From CALLPQ01 sp964421675 (lineage in GTDB: Bacteria > Pseudomonadota > Alphaproteobacteria > Caulobacterales > Parvularculaceae), in contig CAYQXV010000001.1 in assembly GCA_964421675.1 (NCBI GenBank), positions 62,001 to 126,000 of the forward strand: DNA of 64,000 nt, written 5' to 3'. Each line of letters starts with the position of its first letter. Positions within the stretch are counted from its first letter, which is position 1. Shown here piece after piece: positions 10,102 through 18,826 of the stretch. The translations under genes and the position numbers were made by a program. The notes beneath the pieces are model-generated. The model saw nothing but the letters and a program-made list of their open reading frames with translations. It was not told the DNA's origin and did not search any database.

Positions 10102-11091
10102 ATGTACGAAGAGTTTTACCAACTTAACGAGAAACCATTCTCGATTCAGCCCGACCCCAGCTTTATGTTCTGGGGCCGCAACCATAGGCTTGCCTATGCG
10201 ATGCTCGAATATGGTGTATTGAACAATGCCGGTATCTCTGTGATCACGGGCGGCGTTGGTTGCGGGAAAACAACGCTGCTGCATCGCCTGTTAGAGCAGC
10301 TTGAAGAAACTCACACAGTAGCGCTGTTATCGAATATTCAACCTGATCGTGGCTCCCTATTGAGTTGGGTGTTGATGGGATTCAACCAATCCTTTTCAGG
10401 CAAAAATCACGTCGAAATGTTTCAGGCCCTTCAAGGCTTTTTCATTGAAGAATATGCCGCGGGTCGGCGATGCGTCCTTATCATCGATGAGGCGCAAAAT
10501 TTGACTCAGGACATGCTTGAAGAAATTCGCATGTTATCAAACATTAATGCAGGCCGCGACCAGCTTCTACAGTTGATTATGGTCGGTCAACCGCAACTCA
10601 AAACAATTCTCAATCATCCCGATATGTTGCAATTGACCCAAAGGATCGGGTCCGATTTTCATCTGACTCCTCTCAATCCCGATGAAGTCAGCGCCTATAT
10701 CGATACACGGATGCGTGTTGCTGGTGCGCAAAAGCCTGTTTTCGAAGAAGAGGCAAAAGCAATTATTGCTGAACATTCGCGCGGCGTACCGCGTGTGATC
10801 AATATTCTTTCTGATACCGCATTGGTCTATGGATTTTCTTCGCAAAAAGAAACCTTGGACGGCGATCTTGTCCGTGCCCTGATTGATGACAAGAAAAATT
10901 TTGGTGTTTTCGGTCTCCCCCGCCACGATGAAGGGGCCGGTGCGCCAGCTGCTAAATATGATGTCAAAAGCGAGCTGGCCGATGAGGAAAAATCAAATCA
11001 ACCACCAGCCGATGGTGGGCAAGTCGCCCAACCACAAGTAACCGGCCAAATGGCGTTTTTGAAAGAAGTCTCGGACGGCGCCGGTGGCTGA
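10102..11091 (+). CDS. ExeA/GspA-like AAA ATPase associated with the polysaccharide (XrtA/PEP-CTERM) system
   Basis: AAA+ ATPase of the family found in exopolysaccharide/PEP-CTERM loci. It opens with MYEEFYQLNEKPFSIQPDP, a family hallmark, and has Walker A GGVGCGKTT (residues 50-58), Walker B VLIIDEAQN (125-133) and a sensor/lid region with GVPRVINILSD. The last 60 residues are acidic, Pro/Gln-rich linker sequence. The closing TGA (11089-11091) is followed, in the same frame, by 33 sense codons of similar composition running directly into the next glycosyltransferase, so this may be the front part of a split fusion. The 329-residue ATPase unit itself is complete. Confidence 0.88.
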   Translation: MYEEFYQLNEKPFSIQPDPSFMFWGRNHRLAYAMLEYGVLNNAGISVITGGVGCGKTTLLHRLLEQLEETHTVALLSNIQPDRGSLLSWVLMGFNQSFSGKNHVEMFQALQGFFIEEYAAGRRCVLIIDEAQNLTQDMLEEIRMLSNINAGRDQLLQLIMVGQPQLKTILNHPDMLQLTQRIGSDFHLTPLNPDEVSAYIDTRMRVAGAQKPVFEEEAKAIIAEHSRGVPRVINILSDTALVYGFSSQKETLDGDLVRALIDDKKNFGVFGLPRHDEGAGAPAAKYDVKSELADEEKSNQPPADGGQVAQPQVTGQMAFLKEVSDGAGG

Positions 11092-11190
11092 AAGGGTCCC
11101 GTCCCTGACGTAAAATCGACAGCTAAAAATGTAACGCCGCCCAAAGCGAATGGGCACGCACCCCATGACGGTGATACGGATGATCTTTCT

Positions 11191-12348
11191 TTGTCGGCAC
11201 TCGAGCCTGCGCCCGAGGCACTCTCCCAATCGGACGAAGAACAAGAACCGCAACAAACCACTCAAGAAGCTCTGATCGAAACACGTAGCAATCGAGCTGC
11301 GCTCGGCTCCACCTCTCCCAAGGGCGTGAAAGGCGACCCTTTTCAGGCCATGGGTAAAGTTGGATTTGTTGTTCTCGAACAGATTGGCGCACCGCCCCCT
11401 GATGAAGCAATTGCCGAATTGGTCGCCCACCATCCTGTAGTTTTTGTCAGCTATTCTGGTTCATTAGACCATGCGGAAGCAGCACGCAGTGCCGGTGCAA
11501 TCGTGGTGAAAATGCGCGGCGAAAACGAAACATCACCGGCACGTGCGCGCAATGCCGGATTTCGTCAACTACGTAAAACCGTAAAAGATATCGAGTTCGT
11601 TCAATTTCTCGATGGCGGAAATGTAATTTCACCAAGCTGGCTAATGATGGCAACCGCATTTTTGAAACGTCGCCCAGAGGTTACCGCTGTTGAAGGAATA
11701 ACATCACGCCGAGCCAGTGATGCGACGGAAGAATCTGGTTTGTCCGCACTGCCCATTTCAAACCAGGAAGTGCGCATCACCGGAAACAATGTTTTGGTGC
11801 GCGTTAAAAGTTTTGTCGATATTGGCGGCTTTCGCGGTGATTTAATCCTCGCCGATATTCATGACTTTTGCCTGCGCAGTCGCGGGCGCGGACGTCATAT
11901 ATGGCGTTTGGAAACTCCAATGATTACCGGGGGCAAAACCGCAGCTTCGGCGAAAGGCATTGCCCGCGCGCGCGCCAACGGCTTTGAATATGCATATAGC
12001 GCATCCCTGCACGGCGCTTCGCCGGAGAATTTTCGCGTGCCAGAAGTAAAACGAGCGGTTTTCTGGGGCGGCATATTACCTATCATTACACTGATCATAT
12101 CCACCATCGTTACAACATTAGTGTATTACATATTCCCTTTCACGACGCCGATTTATGCAGGGTTAATGGTTATCCTCTTTGCGCTTTTGCTTTATGGTGT
12201 AAAAATCATCTGGTGGACGGGGCGGGACGATAACGGGCGCAAACGCTCGTTTTTGGAAAGCGCCAAGGATACGGTTTCACACATCCCAGAATTTTTTGGT
12301 GTTGCGAACTATTATCTCTGGTCACGACGCCAGCGTGCTAAGGCGTAA
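11191..12348 (+). CDS. Family-2 glycosyltransferase with C-terminal membrane segments; possibly the rear part of a split ATPase-glycosyltransferase
   Basis: Likely transfers a sugar during polysaccharide assembly at the inner membrane. An N-terminal acidic/Gln-rich linker (about 50 residues) precedes a GT-A fold: GFVVLEQIG, ARARNAGFRQL, FLDGGNVISPSWL, and a late acidic motif ADIHDFCL; two membrane helices lie near residues 290-345. The metal-binding DxD position reads DGG instead of DGD, so catalysis may be altered. The start is unclear: the frame is open back to the TGA at 11089, and TTG 11191, GTG near 11326 and ATG 11350 all lack a strong ribosome-binding site. The glycosyltransferase domain would survive any of these. 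Confidence 0.75.
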   Translation: MSALEPAPEALSQSDEEQEPQQTTQEALIETRSNRAALGSTSPKGVKGDPFQAMGKVGFVVLEQIGAPPPDEAIAELVAHHPVVFVSYSGSLDHAEAARSAGAIVVKMRGENETSPARARNAGFRQLRKTVKDIEFVQFLDGGNVISPSWLMMATAFLKRRPEVTAVEGITSRRASDATEESGLSALPISNQEVRITGNNVLVRVKSFVDIGGFRGDLILADIHDFCLRSRGRGRHIWRLETPMITGGKTAASAKGIARARANGFEYAYSASLHGASPENFRVPEVKRAVFWGGILPIITLIISTIVTTLVYYIFPFTTPIYAGLMVILFALLLYGVKIIWWTGRDDNGRKRSFLESAKDTVSHIPEFFGVANYYLWSRRQRAKA

Positions 12349-12355
12349 GGGCGAT

Positions 12356-13570
12356 ATGCCCATGATGCTCGCGCAATTCGTATTTACAGCCCTAACCATC
12401 GTCGCATTAATTCCCGTTGCTATGGTTTGTATCGAAATCATCGCATCCTTTATGCCAGCAAAAACGCCGCTCGCCGCCCAAGAGTTGGTGCGATCCACGC
12501 TGATTATCCCCGCTCACAATGAGGGAAAATCATTATTACCAACCCTCAATAAGATTGCTGAACAAAATCCGGGCAATTGGTCGGTTCTGGTAGTTGCCGA
12601 TAACTGCACGGATGAAACAGCCAACCTAGCGCGCACTTGCCTTGCACAACATGCCACCAATAGTGAAACACAATGGTCGCGCGTTGTGGAACGCCATAAT
12701 CCTGATGAACGCGGCAAGGCCTATGCCTTAGCGTTCGGCCTCGACGAAATCGCTGATGATCCGTGCGACATTGTTGTTTTTATTGATGCAGATTGCTTGG
12801 CAAGAGATGGCGCGATTGCCCAAATCATTGCGACCGCTCACCATCATCAACGCCCGGCCCAAGCCCTCTATCTTATGGATGCTCCAGAGAATGCGCGCGC
12901 CTCTGAACGCGTTTCCGCCTTCGCGTGGTTGTTAATCAACAAAGTCCGAATGGCAGGGCTCGCCCGCCTGTTTGATGTGACCCGGCTAACCGGCAGCGGC
13001 ATGGCCTTTCCCCGGCAAATCCTGCGGGATCATTTTTCCGGTAGCGGGGAAATTGTCGAAGATTTAGGTCTGACGCTCAAATTGGTCGAAGCCGGACATC
13101 CCCCCCTTTTGGTACCCTCTGCGATTGTCACAAGCACCCTTGCCCCCAGTGACAGCGCCGCCTCAACAGTGCAGCGCGCACGGTGGGAGCGCGGCTCCCT
13201 TGCCATGGCAAAGCGCGCAGGATTCGGTTTGTTTAAAAGGTCGCTGCTCAACGGACATTTGCGGGGCATGGCTCTTGCCCTTGATCTGGCAATTCCGCCC
13301 CTCACCCTGCTCATTGGCGGGCTCGCAGCCCTGATGACCGTCACCACTATCATTGGCTTGGTTGGAATAGCAGGGCCTTTCTTCTTAAGCCTTTGGGCAA
13401 GCTTTATCTTTGGGATTGCGTTAGTGGCAGCCTGGTGGCGCAATGGCCGCGCTGTTCTGCCCCTATCCAGCCTGTCCGGGATCGGTAGCTTTATTGCGCA
13501 AAAAGGCCGCATCTATGGTAAAGAGGGGCGCGATTCAACCCGGTCCTGGACGCGCACCGACCGCGAATAA
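12356..13570 (+). CDS. Membrane-bound family-2 glycosyltransferase (processive-type motifs)
   Basis: Integral-membrane GT2. From ATG 12356 (preceded by AAGGG) there is an N-terminal helix (about residues 5-30), then the GT-A domain with STLIIPAHNEG, VVADNCTDETA, the DxD motif FIDADC, VEDLGLTLKL and the QxxRW-type motif QRARWERG, followed by three membrane helices. These motifs match BcsA/HasA-like processive enzymes and other membrane GT2s that polymerise or extend a chain. It starts 7 bases after the previous stop, so it is co-transcribed. The sugar cannot be told from the sequence. Confidence 0.86.
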   Translation: MPMMLAQFVFTALTIVALIPVAMVCIEIIASFMPAKTPLAAQELVRSTLIIPAHNEGKSLLPTLNKIAEQNPGNWSVLVVADNCTDETANLARTCLAQHATNSETQWSRVVERHNPDERGKAYALAFGLDEIADDPCDIVVFIDADCLARDGAIAQIIATAHHHQRPAQALYLMDAPENARASERVSAFAWLLINKVRMAGLARLFDVTRLTGSGMAFPRQILRDHFSGSGEIVEDLGLTLKLVEAGHPPLLVPSAIVTSTLAPSDSAASTVQRARWERGSLAMAKRAGFGLFKRSLLNGHLRGMALALDLAIPPLTLLIGGLAALMTVTTIIGLVGIAGPFFLSLWASFIFGIALVAAWWRNGRAVLPLSSLSGIGSFIAQKGRIYGKEGRDSTRSWTRTDRE

Positions 13571-13598
13571 GTACAGCATCGACAGAAAGGCTTCGTGC

Positions 13599-14438
13599 GT
13601 GGCATATTTAACGATGAGTAATACAGACTTCGGCGTTTTCGATGTCGAAACGCTGAAAGATAAAGGCACTGAGTTGCATGACCAATATGCAAATGCAGCG
13701 CCCTTCCCCCATATCGCCATTGATGATTTTTTGCCGGCCGCTACGCTGGATAAATGCCTGCAGGCCTTTCCCAATCAGCGCGACCCGGACAGCATGGCGT
13801 TCGACCGCGATCAGGAGCGCTTTAAAACCAGCTATAATCCTGACTATCTGTCTGCGGAAATTCGCGCGCTTTTCTACAGTTTTAACTCACGTCCCTTTAT
13901 TCGCTTCCTGGAAAATCTAACCGGCATTCAAAAACTGGTGCCTGATCCTTTTTTCCTCGGCGGTGGTTTTCATGAAATTCGCCAAGGGGGTCACCTTAGC
14001 GTTCATGCTGATTTCAACTTTCATAAACAACTGCACCTGGAACGCAGGTTAAACGTTCTCATCTATCTCAATCATGACTGGCAGCCCGAATATGGCGGGG
14101 CGTTGGAATTGTGGGATCAGGATATGACCGGCGCCGTGCAATCGATAAATCCATCGTTTAACCGCTGCGTCGTCTTCACAACCACGGGCGATAGTTTTCA
14201 CGGAAACCCGCAACCTGTGAACCATCCGAACCGACAGCCACGCCGCTCGATTGCTCTGTATTATTACACAGCGACATGGGATGAACGCGCCAAATCTTAT
14301 ACCACGCAGTTCAAACCGCGCCCCGGCTCACAAGATCGCCCCGATTGGCGGGTTAAAACGGGGGAAGTTGTCAATGATGTCTTGCCGCCTATCGCCTCGC
14401 GCGCTATTGCCCGCATACGACATAAAATAACGAAGTAA
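13599..14438 (+). CDS. 2-oxoglutarate/Fe(II)-dependent oxygenase (prolyl-hydroxylase-like fold)
   Basis: Non-haem iron dioxygenase using 2-oxoglutarate. The facial triad is visible: HxD in GGHLSVHADFNFH, the distal His in GDSFHGNPQPV, and the 2OG-binding Arg in PRRSIALYYY. About 279 residues. GTG 13599 is preferred because GAAAGG lies 8 bases upstream; ATG 13614 lacks a ribosome-binding site. It follows the glycosyltransferase by 28 bases, suggesting that it hydroxylates a polymer or glycosyl acceptor, but this is context only. Relatives in polysaccharide loci are usually annotated just as 2OG-Fe(II) oxygenases. Confidence 0.86.
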   Translation: MAYLTMSNTDFGVFDVETLKDKGTELHDQYANAAPFPHIAIDDFLPAATLDKCLQAFPNQRDPDSMAFDRDQERFKTSYNPDYLSAEIRALFYSFNSRPFIRFLENLTGIQKLVPDPFFLGGGFHEIRQGGHLSVHADFNFHKQLHLERRLNVLIYLNHDWQPEYGGALELWDQDMTGAVQSINPSFNRCVVFTTTGDSFHGNPQPVNHPNRQPRRSIALYYYTATWDERAKSYTTQFKPRPGSQDRPDWRVKTGEVVNDVLPPIASRAIARIRHKITK

Positions 14439-14484
14439 CGTCCCACCCCACGAACCAAAATTGGGCGATAAAATTGAGGCTATG

Positions 14485-15894
14485 ATGAGCGAAACTTACG
14501 ATGTTGTTATTATTGGCGGCGGCCCAGCAGGATATAATGCGGCCATTCGCGCCGGACAGCTCGGCCTGAAGGCTGCATGCGTAGAGATGCGCGATAGTGG
14601 TAAGTTTGGGGGCACCTGTCTCAACGTTGGCTGTATACCGTCCAAAGCGCTGCTCCATGCCTCAGAACTCTATGAAATGGCACAGACGGATTTCTCATCA
14701 TTGGGAATTAAAACCGGAAAACTGTCTTTAGATCTGCCCGCAATGCTCGCGCAAAAAGATGCCGCCGTAGAGGGGTTAACCCAGGGCGTTGCGTATCTAT
14801 TGAAGAAAAACAAAGCCGACTCCTTTGTCGGTACAGGAACAATTACCGCACGCGATACAGTGAAGGTCACTGGCCATGATGGAAAAACCAAAACCCTAAA
14901 AACACGCAATATTATCATTGCCACCGGGTCAGAGGTGATGCCCCTAAAAGGTGTCGATATTGATGAAGACCGGATCGTTTCATCGACTGGTGCGCTGTCT
15001 CTACCAGCTGTTCCCAAACATATGGTTGTTATTGGCGGCGGTGTGATTGGCCTAGAATTGGGATCTGTGTGGCGTCGTCTGGGCGCGAAAGTGACAGTCG
15101 TTGAGTTCCTTGATCGCATCCTGCCGCCAATGGACGGTGAGGTTTCAAAACAGTTCCAACGCATTTTGAAAAAACAAGGAATGGAGTTTCAGCTATCAAC
15201 AATGGTCACCGGCGTTGAAAAGTTGAAAACAAAACTCAAGGTCAAAACACAGCCTGCCAATGGCGGCGAGGAAAGCACCATAGAGTGCGACAATGTGTTG
15301 GTCGCAATTGGACGTCGCCCTTTCACCGATGCGCTGGGTCTGGATAGCGTCGGCGTTAAAATGGACAAACGCGGATTTATTGAGACCGAGCATTTTAAAA
15401 CCAATATTGAAAACATTTTTGCAGTCGGCGATTGCATTACCGGACCAATGCTTGCCCATAAAGCCGAAGACGATGCGGTTGCCTGTGTTGAGCATATTGC
15501 TGGCGGGATCGGTCATGTAAATTACGATCTTGTTCCCAATGTCGTTTATACATATCCAGAGGTTGCCAGTGTCGGTCAAACCGAAGAACAATTAAAAGCG
15601 GCAGGCATTCAATACAAAGTTGGAAAATTCCCGTTCGCCGCCAATAGCCGCGCGAAAACCAATCATGAAACGGACGGTTTTGTTAAAGTGCTCGCCGACG
15701 AAACCACAGACCGTGTTTTAGGTGCGCACATTATCGGTGTCGGCGCAGGCGAGTTGATTGCCGAAATCGTACTGGCCATGGAGTTTGGCGGCTCTTCAGA
15801 AGATATTGCACGCACTTGCCACGCCCATCCGACCCGTTCGGAAGCTGTTAGGCAAGCCGCCATGGGCGTTGAAGGCTGGACGATGCAGGCTTAG
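14485..15894 (+). CDS. lpd: Dihydrolipoyl dehydrogenase (E3)
   Basis: FAD flavoprotein that reoxidises dihydrolipoyl groups of 2-oxoacid dehydrogenases and the glycine cleavage system, passing electrons to NAD+. It has the FAD dinucleotide motif VVIIGGGPAGYNAA at the N-terminus, the redox disulfide GGTCLNVGCIPSK (about residues 40-52), the NAD motif VVIGGGVIGLELGS, the second FAD motif IFAVGDC, and the dimer-interface active site HAHPTRSE near the C-terminus. About 469 residues is normal. Start 14485 is preceded by TTGAGG. It is separate from sucAB/pdh genes here and may be the last gene of the rightward strand run or have its own promoter. Confidence 0.97.
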   Translation: MSETYDVVIIGGGPAGYNAAIRAGQLGLKAACVEMRDSGKFGGTCLNVGCIPSKALLHASELYEMAQTDFSSLGIKTGKLSLDLPAMLAQKDAAVEGLTQGVAYLLKKNKADSFVGTGTITARDTVKVTGHDGKTKTLKTRNIIIATGSEVMPLKGVDIDEDRIVSSTGALSLPAVPKHMVVIGGGVIGLELGSVWRRLGAKVTVVEFLDRILPPMDGEVSKQFQRILKKQGMEFQLSTMVTGVEKLKTKLKVKTQPANGGEESTIECDNVLVAIGRRPFTDALGLDSVGVKMDKRGFIETEHFKTNIENIFAVGDCITGPMLAHKAEDDAVACVEHIAGGIGHVNYDLVPNVVYTYPEVASVGQTEEQLKAAGIQYKVGKFPFAANSRAKTNHETDGFVKVLADETTDRVLGAHIIGVGAGELIAEIVLAMEFGGSSEDIARTCHAHPTRSEAVRQAAMGVEGWTMQA

Positions 15895-15933
15895 AGCGTT
15901 GCTTTTATTTATCGCAGCGCCAAACAGTCTGCA

Positions 15934-16491
15934 TCAGGCAGATACAGATTTGGATTTTTCCCAATAGATTTCCGGCTTACCCAATCGCAATGCCTCAACC
16001 CGCGCGGCGATGAATAAGACATCAGACAATCTGTTGAGATAGGCCAAGCCATGACCCGATACGCCGTCTTGCTCGCATAAAAGGGCAAGGTTTCGCTCTG
16101 CGCGCCGGGCAACCGTTCGCGCCAAATGCAACCATGACAATAAGGGAGCACCGCCGGGAAGAATAAATTCTTTCAAGGGGGCCAGATCTTTATTCATCTC
16201 ATCCACAGCCTTATCGAGCCGCAACAAATGCGCTGGCGTCAATAATGGCATTTCGGGGAAGCATAAATTTCCACCAAGATCGAAGAGGTCATGTTGAACG
16301 CCCTCCAATAATAGTCGAAGCGGCTCTCCAGGCTCATGCGAAAGAATAACCCCAATCCAACTATTGAGTTCGTCAATTTCGCCAAGCGCAGCCACGCGAA
16401 GATCTGTTTTAGCAACCCGCGATCCATCGCCAAGGCTGGTTTGCCCTTTATCACCGCCGCGCGTTGTAATCTTCGTCAATCGATCAGCCAT
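15934..16491 (-). CDS. Cob(I)alamin adenosyltransferase, PduO/MMAB type
   Basis: Transfers the adenosyl group of ATP to cob(I)alamin, making adenosylcobalamin. 185 residues with the family signatures TRGGDKGQTSLGDGSRV near the N-terminus (ATP loop), a central helical bundle, and RTVARRAERNL ... YLNRLSDVLFIAARVEA at the C-terminus. Convergent with lpd, 40 bases apart. In alphaproteobacteria this enzyme often supports methylmalonyl-CoA mutase; no such gene is in this window. Confidence 0.95.
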   Translation of the reverse strand: MADRLTKITTRGGDKGQTSLGDGSRVAKTDLRVAALGEIDELNSWIGVILSHEPGEPLRLLLEGVQHDLFDLGGNLCFPEMPLLTPAHLLRLDKAVDEMNKDLAPLKEFILPGGAPLLSWLHLARTVARRAERNLALLCEQDGVSGHGLAYLNRLSDVLFIAARVEALRLGKPEIYWEKSKSVSA

Positions 16492-16576
16492 TATTCAAGA
16501 CCTTTCGTGTCATCTTGCTCATTACACGCACAAGAAAACAGATTGATAGAGAATACAATATCAAACTTTAAAGACT

Positions 16577-18280
16577 TCAGGCTGATTGAGACAGGATACG
16601 GGCCCGCGGCAAGGTAATATCAAGAACATTGCCCTTGTTTTGATCCACAGCCGCAATCTCTAGCGAAAGATTTTGCGACGTTAACAGTGCCGACGCAAGA
16701 ACGAGCGAGAATTGATCATCACTGGTTTGGGCGGAAAAATCGAGGGCATTGTCTATCTGTGATCCCTGAAGTTTTTTGGTGAGATCATGATCGATAGTTT
16801 GCGCCTCATCCACGATACGGATTGTCGGTTGATCTGACGCCATCTCCACAGAAACTCGAACGACAGACCCCTTTTCGGCGCGAAGAATGGTTGAGCGAAT
16901 AAGCTCGTTCAAGGCATGGCGTAATTTTGTGCTATCGGCGAAAACCTGAACACCGCACAAAGATGACAAAATGATCCGGACATCGTGACGCTCAGCGAGC
17001 TGTGATGCCTGATGTATCATTTCTTCAAGCAATGTATCGATACAAATAACGGAAAACCCGTCAATGGATTGGGTATCGTGAGAGCGAATATCGGGCGACT
17101 TATCATTAATTAAGCTAACCAATACGGGCAATTCATCAACATAACGCTGAAGATGATGAAGGCGTTGATGCATCTTTGCTTGCGGTTCAGGAGCAAATTC
17201 AGATGATTCAACAACATCTTTGGCCGCCTCGGTAACACGGCGACAAATGCGCCGACTCATTTGTTGGCTTTGCTGCAATTTACGGGTCATGCGCGCATTC
17301 GTCATTCGCAGTTTTTCAATTTCTGCATCAAGAATGTGGGTGCGATGGTGAACCTTTTGTTCCAAGACATTTTGAAATGTACGCTGCTTTTCGCGCGCCG
17401 AGATGACCGGGCTTATATCCCCGGCCCAACCTTCATATCCTTCAAAAATACCTGTCTTGGAAAAAATCGGCTTTGCGGAAATACTGAACCAATAATCCTG
17501 ATTGCTATTTGCAATACGAACATCAAAACGATCAAATTTAGCTTGTTGATCGAGTAAATTCACCAAGTCGGCAGTTTGACCATTCGAAAAAATTTCTGGA
17601 AAAAATAGGTCAGACTTAAAGTCAAAAATTTCACCCGCATTAGGGCTCGCCGCAACCAGTCGGTAACGATCATCAATTCTCCACGTCCAATGACGAGCGC
17701 GGTGCAATGCCTCGTTTCTGGCATGAATGGCATCGGCACAGTTTTGCTCTAACACAATGAGTTTGGCTTGATAAACAGATTGAATTTGCTGCAAACGCGC
17801 AAAAACAAGAAATGGAAACGCCGTCAATCCGACCAGCAATCCTGCAACCGCAAGCAAGTTCATCGCCGAGGTAGAAATCAGCATCAAGACGATTGGCAAT
17901 ATCAGCGCAAGGAAGATGAGAATTCGCCGCGAGGTTTGCGCTGTGGACGACAATATCGAGATCACAACGGATAATAGTCCCAACCATGACACCAAGGCAG
18001 GAAGGATCGACACCCCGACAATTTCTAGTAACAAAGCGCTGGTTGCGCCGATAAACAGCGCTAGTGGCAAGGAAAGCCGGGACCACAAATCAATCAGATG
18101 GGTCGAAAAACGATCGCGCGCAAATAGCTGGAAGCACGCCATAATCCCGACGGGTGCAATGATGAGAAAACCAGTGAATTGCGAAATCGGGATCGCCATG
18201 GCCAGACAAATGGCGGCCCCCAGCACCAAAGCTGATAGCCACCGAATAATCATGTTACTATTTTTAGTATCCGCAAACAC
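16577..18280 (-). CDS. Membrane PAS protein with degenerate histidine-kinase-like core (probable pseudokinase)
   Basis: 567 residues: about six membrane helices (residues 12-160), a PAS-like domain (about 195-300, from WTWRIDDRYRLVAASP to GYEGWAGDISPVI), a coiled coil with basic IRRICRR-like stretch (about 300-350), a helical segment where the dimerisation domain should be, and a C-terminal HATPase-like fold (TKLRHALNELIRSTILRAEKG). The phospho-acceptor H-box is not recognisable, the N-box Asn-Ala is replaced by Ser-Thr, and the G1 DxGxG motif reads VDEAQTID, so ATP binding is unlikely. Start is GTG 18280. A weak GCAC/GTGC stem followed by eight U residues on this strand (18325-18360) lies upstream, so it may be transcribed apart from the genes before it. 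Confidence 0.75.
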   Translation of the reverse strand: MFADTKNSNMIIRWLSALVLGAAICLAMAIPISQFTGFLIIAPVGIMACFQLFARDRFSTHLIDLWSRLSLPLALFIGATSALLLEIVGVSILPALVSWLGLLSVVISILSSTAQTSRRILIFLALILPIVLMLISTSAMNLLAVAGLLVGLTAFPFLVFARLQQIQSVYQAKLIVLEQNCADAIHARNEALHRARHWTWRIDDRYRLVAASPNAGEIFDFKSDLFFPEIFSNGQTADLVNLLDQQAKFDRFDVRIANSNQDYWFSISAKPIFSKTGIFEGYEGWAGDISPVISAREKQRTFQNVLEQKVHHRTHILDAEIEKLRMTNARMTRKLQQSQQMSRRICRRVTEAAKDVVESSEFAPEPQAKMHQRLHHLQRYVDELPVLVSLINDKSPDIRSHDTQSIDGFSVICIDTLLEEMIHQASQLAERHDVRIILSSLCGVQVFADSTKLRHALNELIRSTILRAEKGSVVRVSVEMASDQPTIRIVDEAQTIDHDLTKKLQGSQIDNALDFSAQTSDDQFSLVLASALLTSQNLSLEIAAVDQNKGNVLDITLPRARILSQSA

Positions 18281-18415
18281 TGTGATTCCGCATCCTCATC
18301 TTAGCCCGCGCGCCTAAATTCCGTAAAAAAAAGCACCATATAAGAATGCAAGGCGAGTGCCAAATTGAATCAGACCCTTAACGGGTTCACGAGGAGTGGG
18401 GTAAAAATAGGTCGT

Positions 18416-18823
18416 TTAGGCTAATTTTCTTCGTGTTAGCCGGTTTGCCCCGATCACCCCAATAATTGTGACGGTCACTGAATTAACCATCATCCAAATG
18501 GGGTGCGGTATCGTCATCATGGTAAAAACCATCATCGCAAAAAGAATGCCGCCAACGGCCCAACCGGCAGCTCTGTGGCGCGCGCCAACAAGTCTGGCAA
18601 CGATGGCGCCGCAAAAAACACCCAAGCCCCATGCGAGAAGCACGGCAAGCTTTGCCTCTAACGATACGGTTTTGAAGGCCGTTTTCAAAAATTCCGGATC
18701 TGTCCAATCCCCTTGGGGCGGCGGCCAAATCATATGGCTCACGCCCTCAATAAGGAAAACTATGAGACCGCCGAGCACCGTCCCCAGGACAATGCCGAGA
18801 ACGAGACGCACGAGACCGGTCAC
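18416..18823 (-). CDS. Small integral membrane protein, unknown function
   Basis: 135 residues with about four membrane helices (LVRLVLGIVLGTVLGGLIVFL; LAVLLAWGLGVFCGAIVA; AGWAVGGILFAMMVFT; a last helix ending ...NRLTRRK). GTG start at 18823 lies 3 bases after the stop of the prephenate-dehydratase-like gene, and GGAG within that gene's end is 7 bases before it, so the two are translationally linked. I do not recognise a characterised family. The tight coupling suggests a membrane partner of the upstream anchored protein. Confidence 0.7.
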   Translation of the reverse strand: MTGLVRLVLGIVLGTVLGGLIVFLIEGVSHMIWPPPQGDWTDPEFLKTAFKTVSLEAKLAVLLAWGLGVFCGAIVARLVGARHRAAGWAVGGILFAMMVFTMMTIPHPIWMMVNSVTVTIIGVIGANRLTRRKLA

Positions 18824-18826
18824 AGA

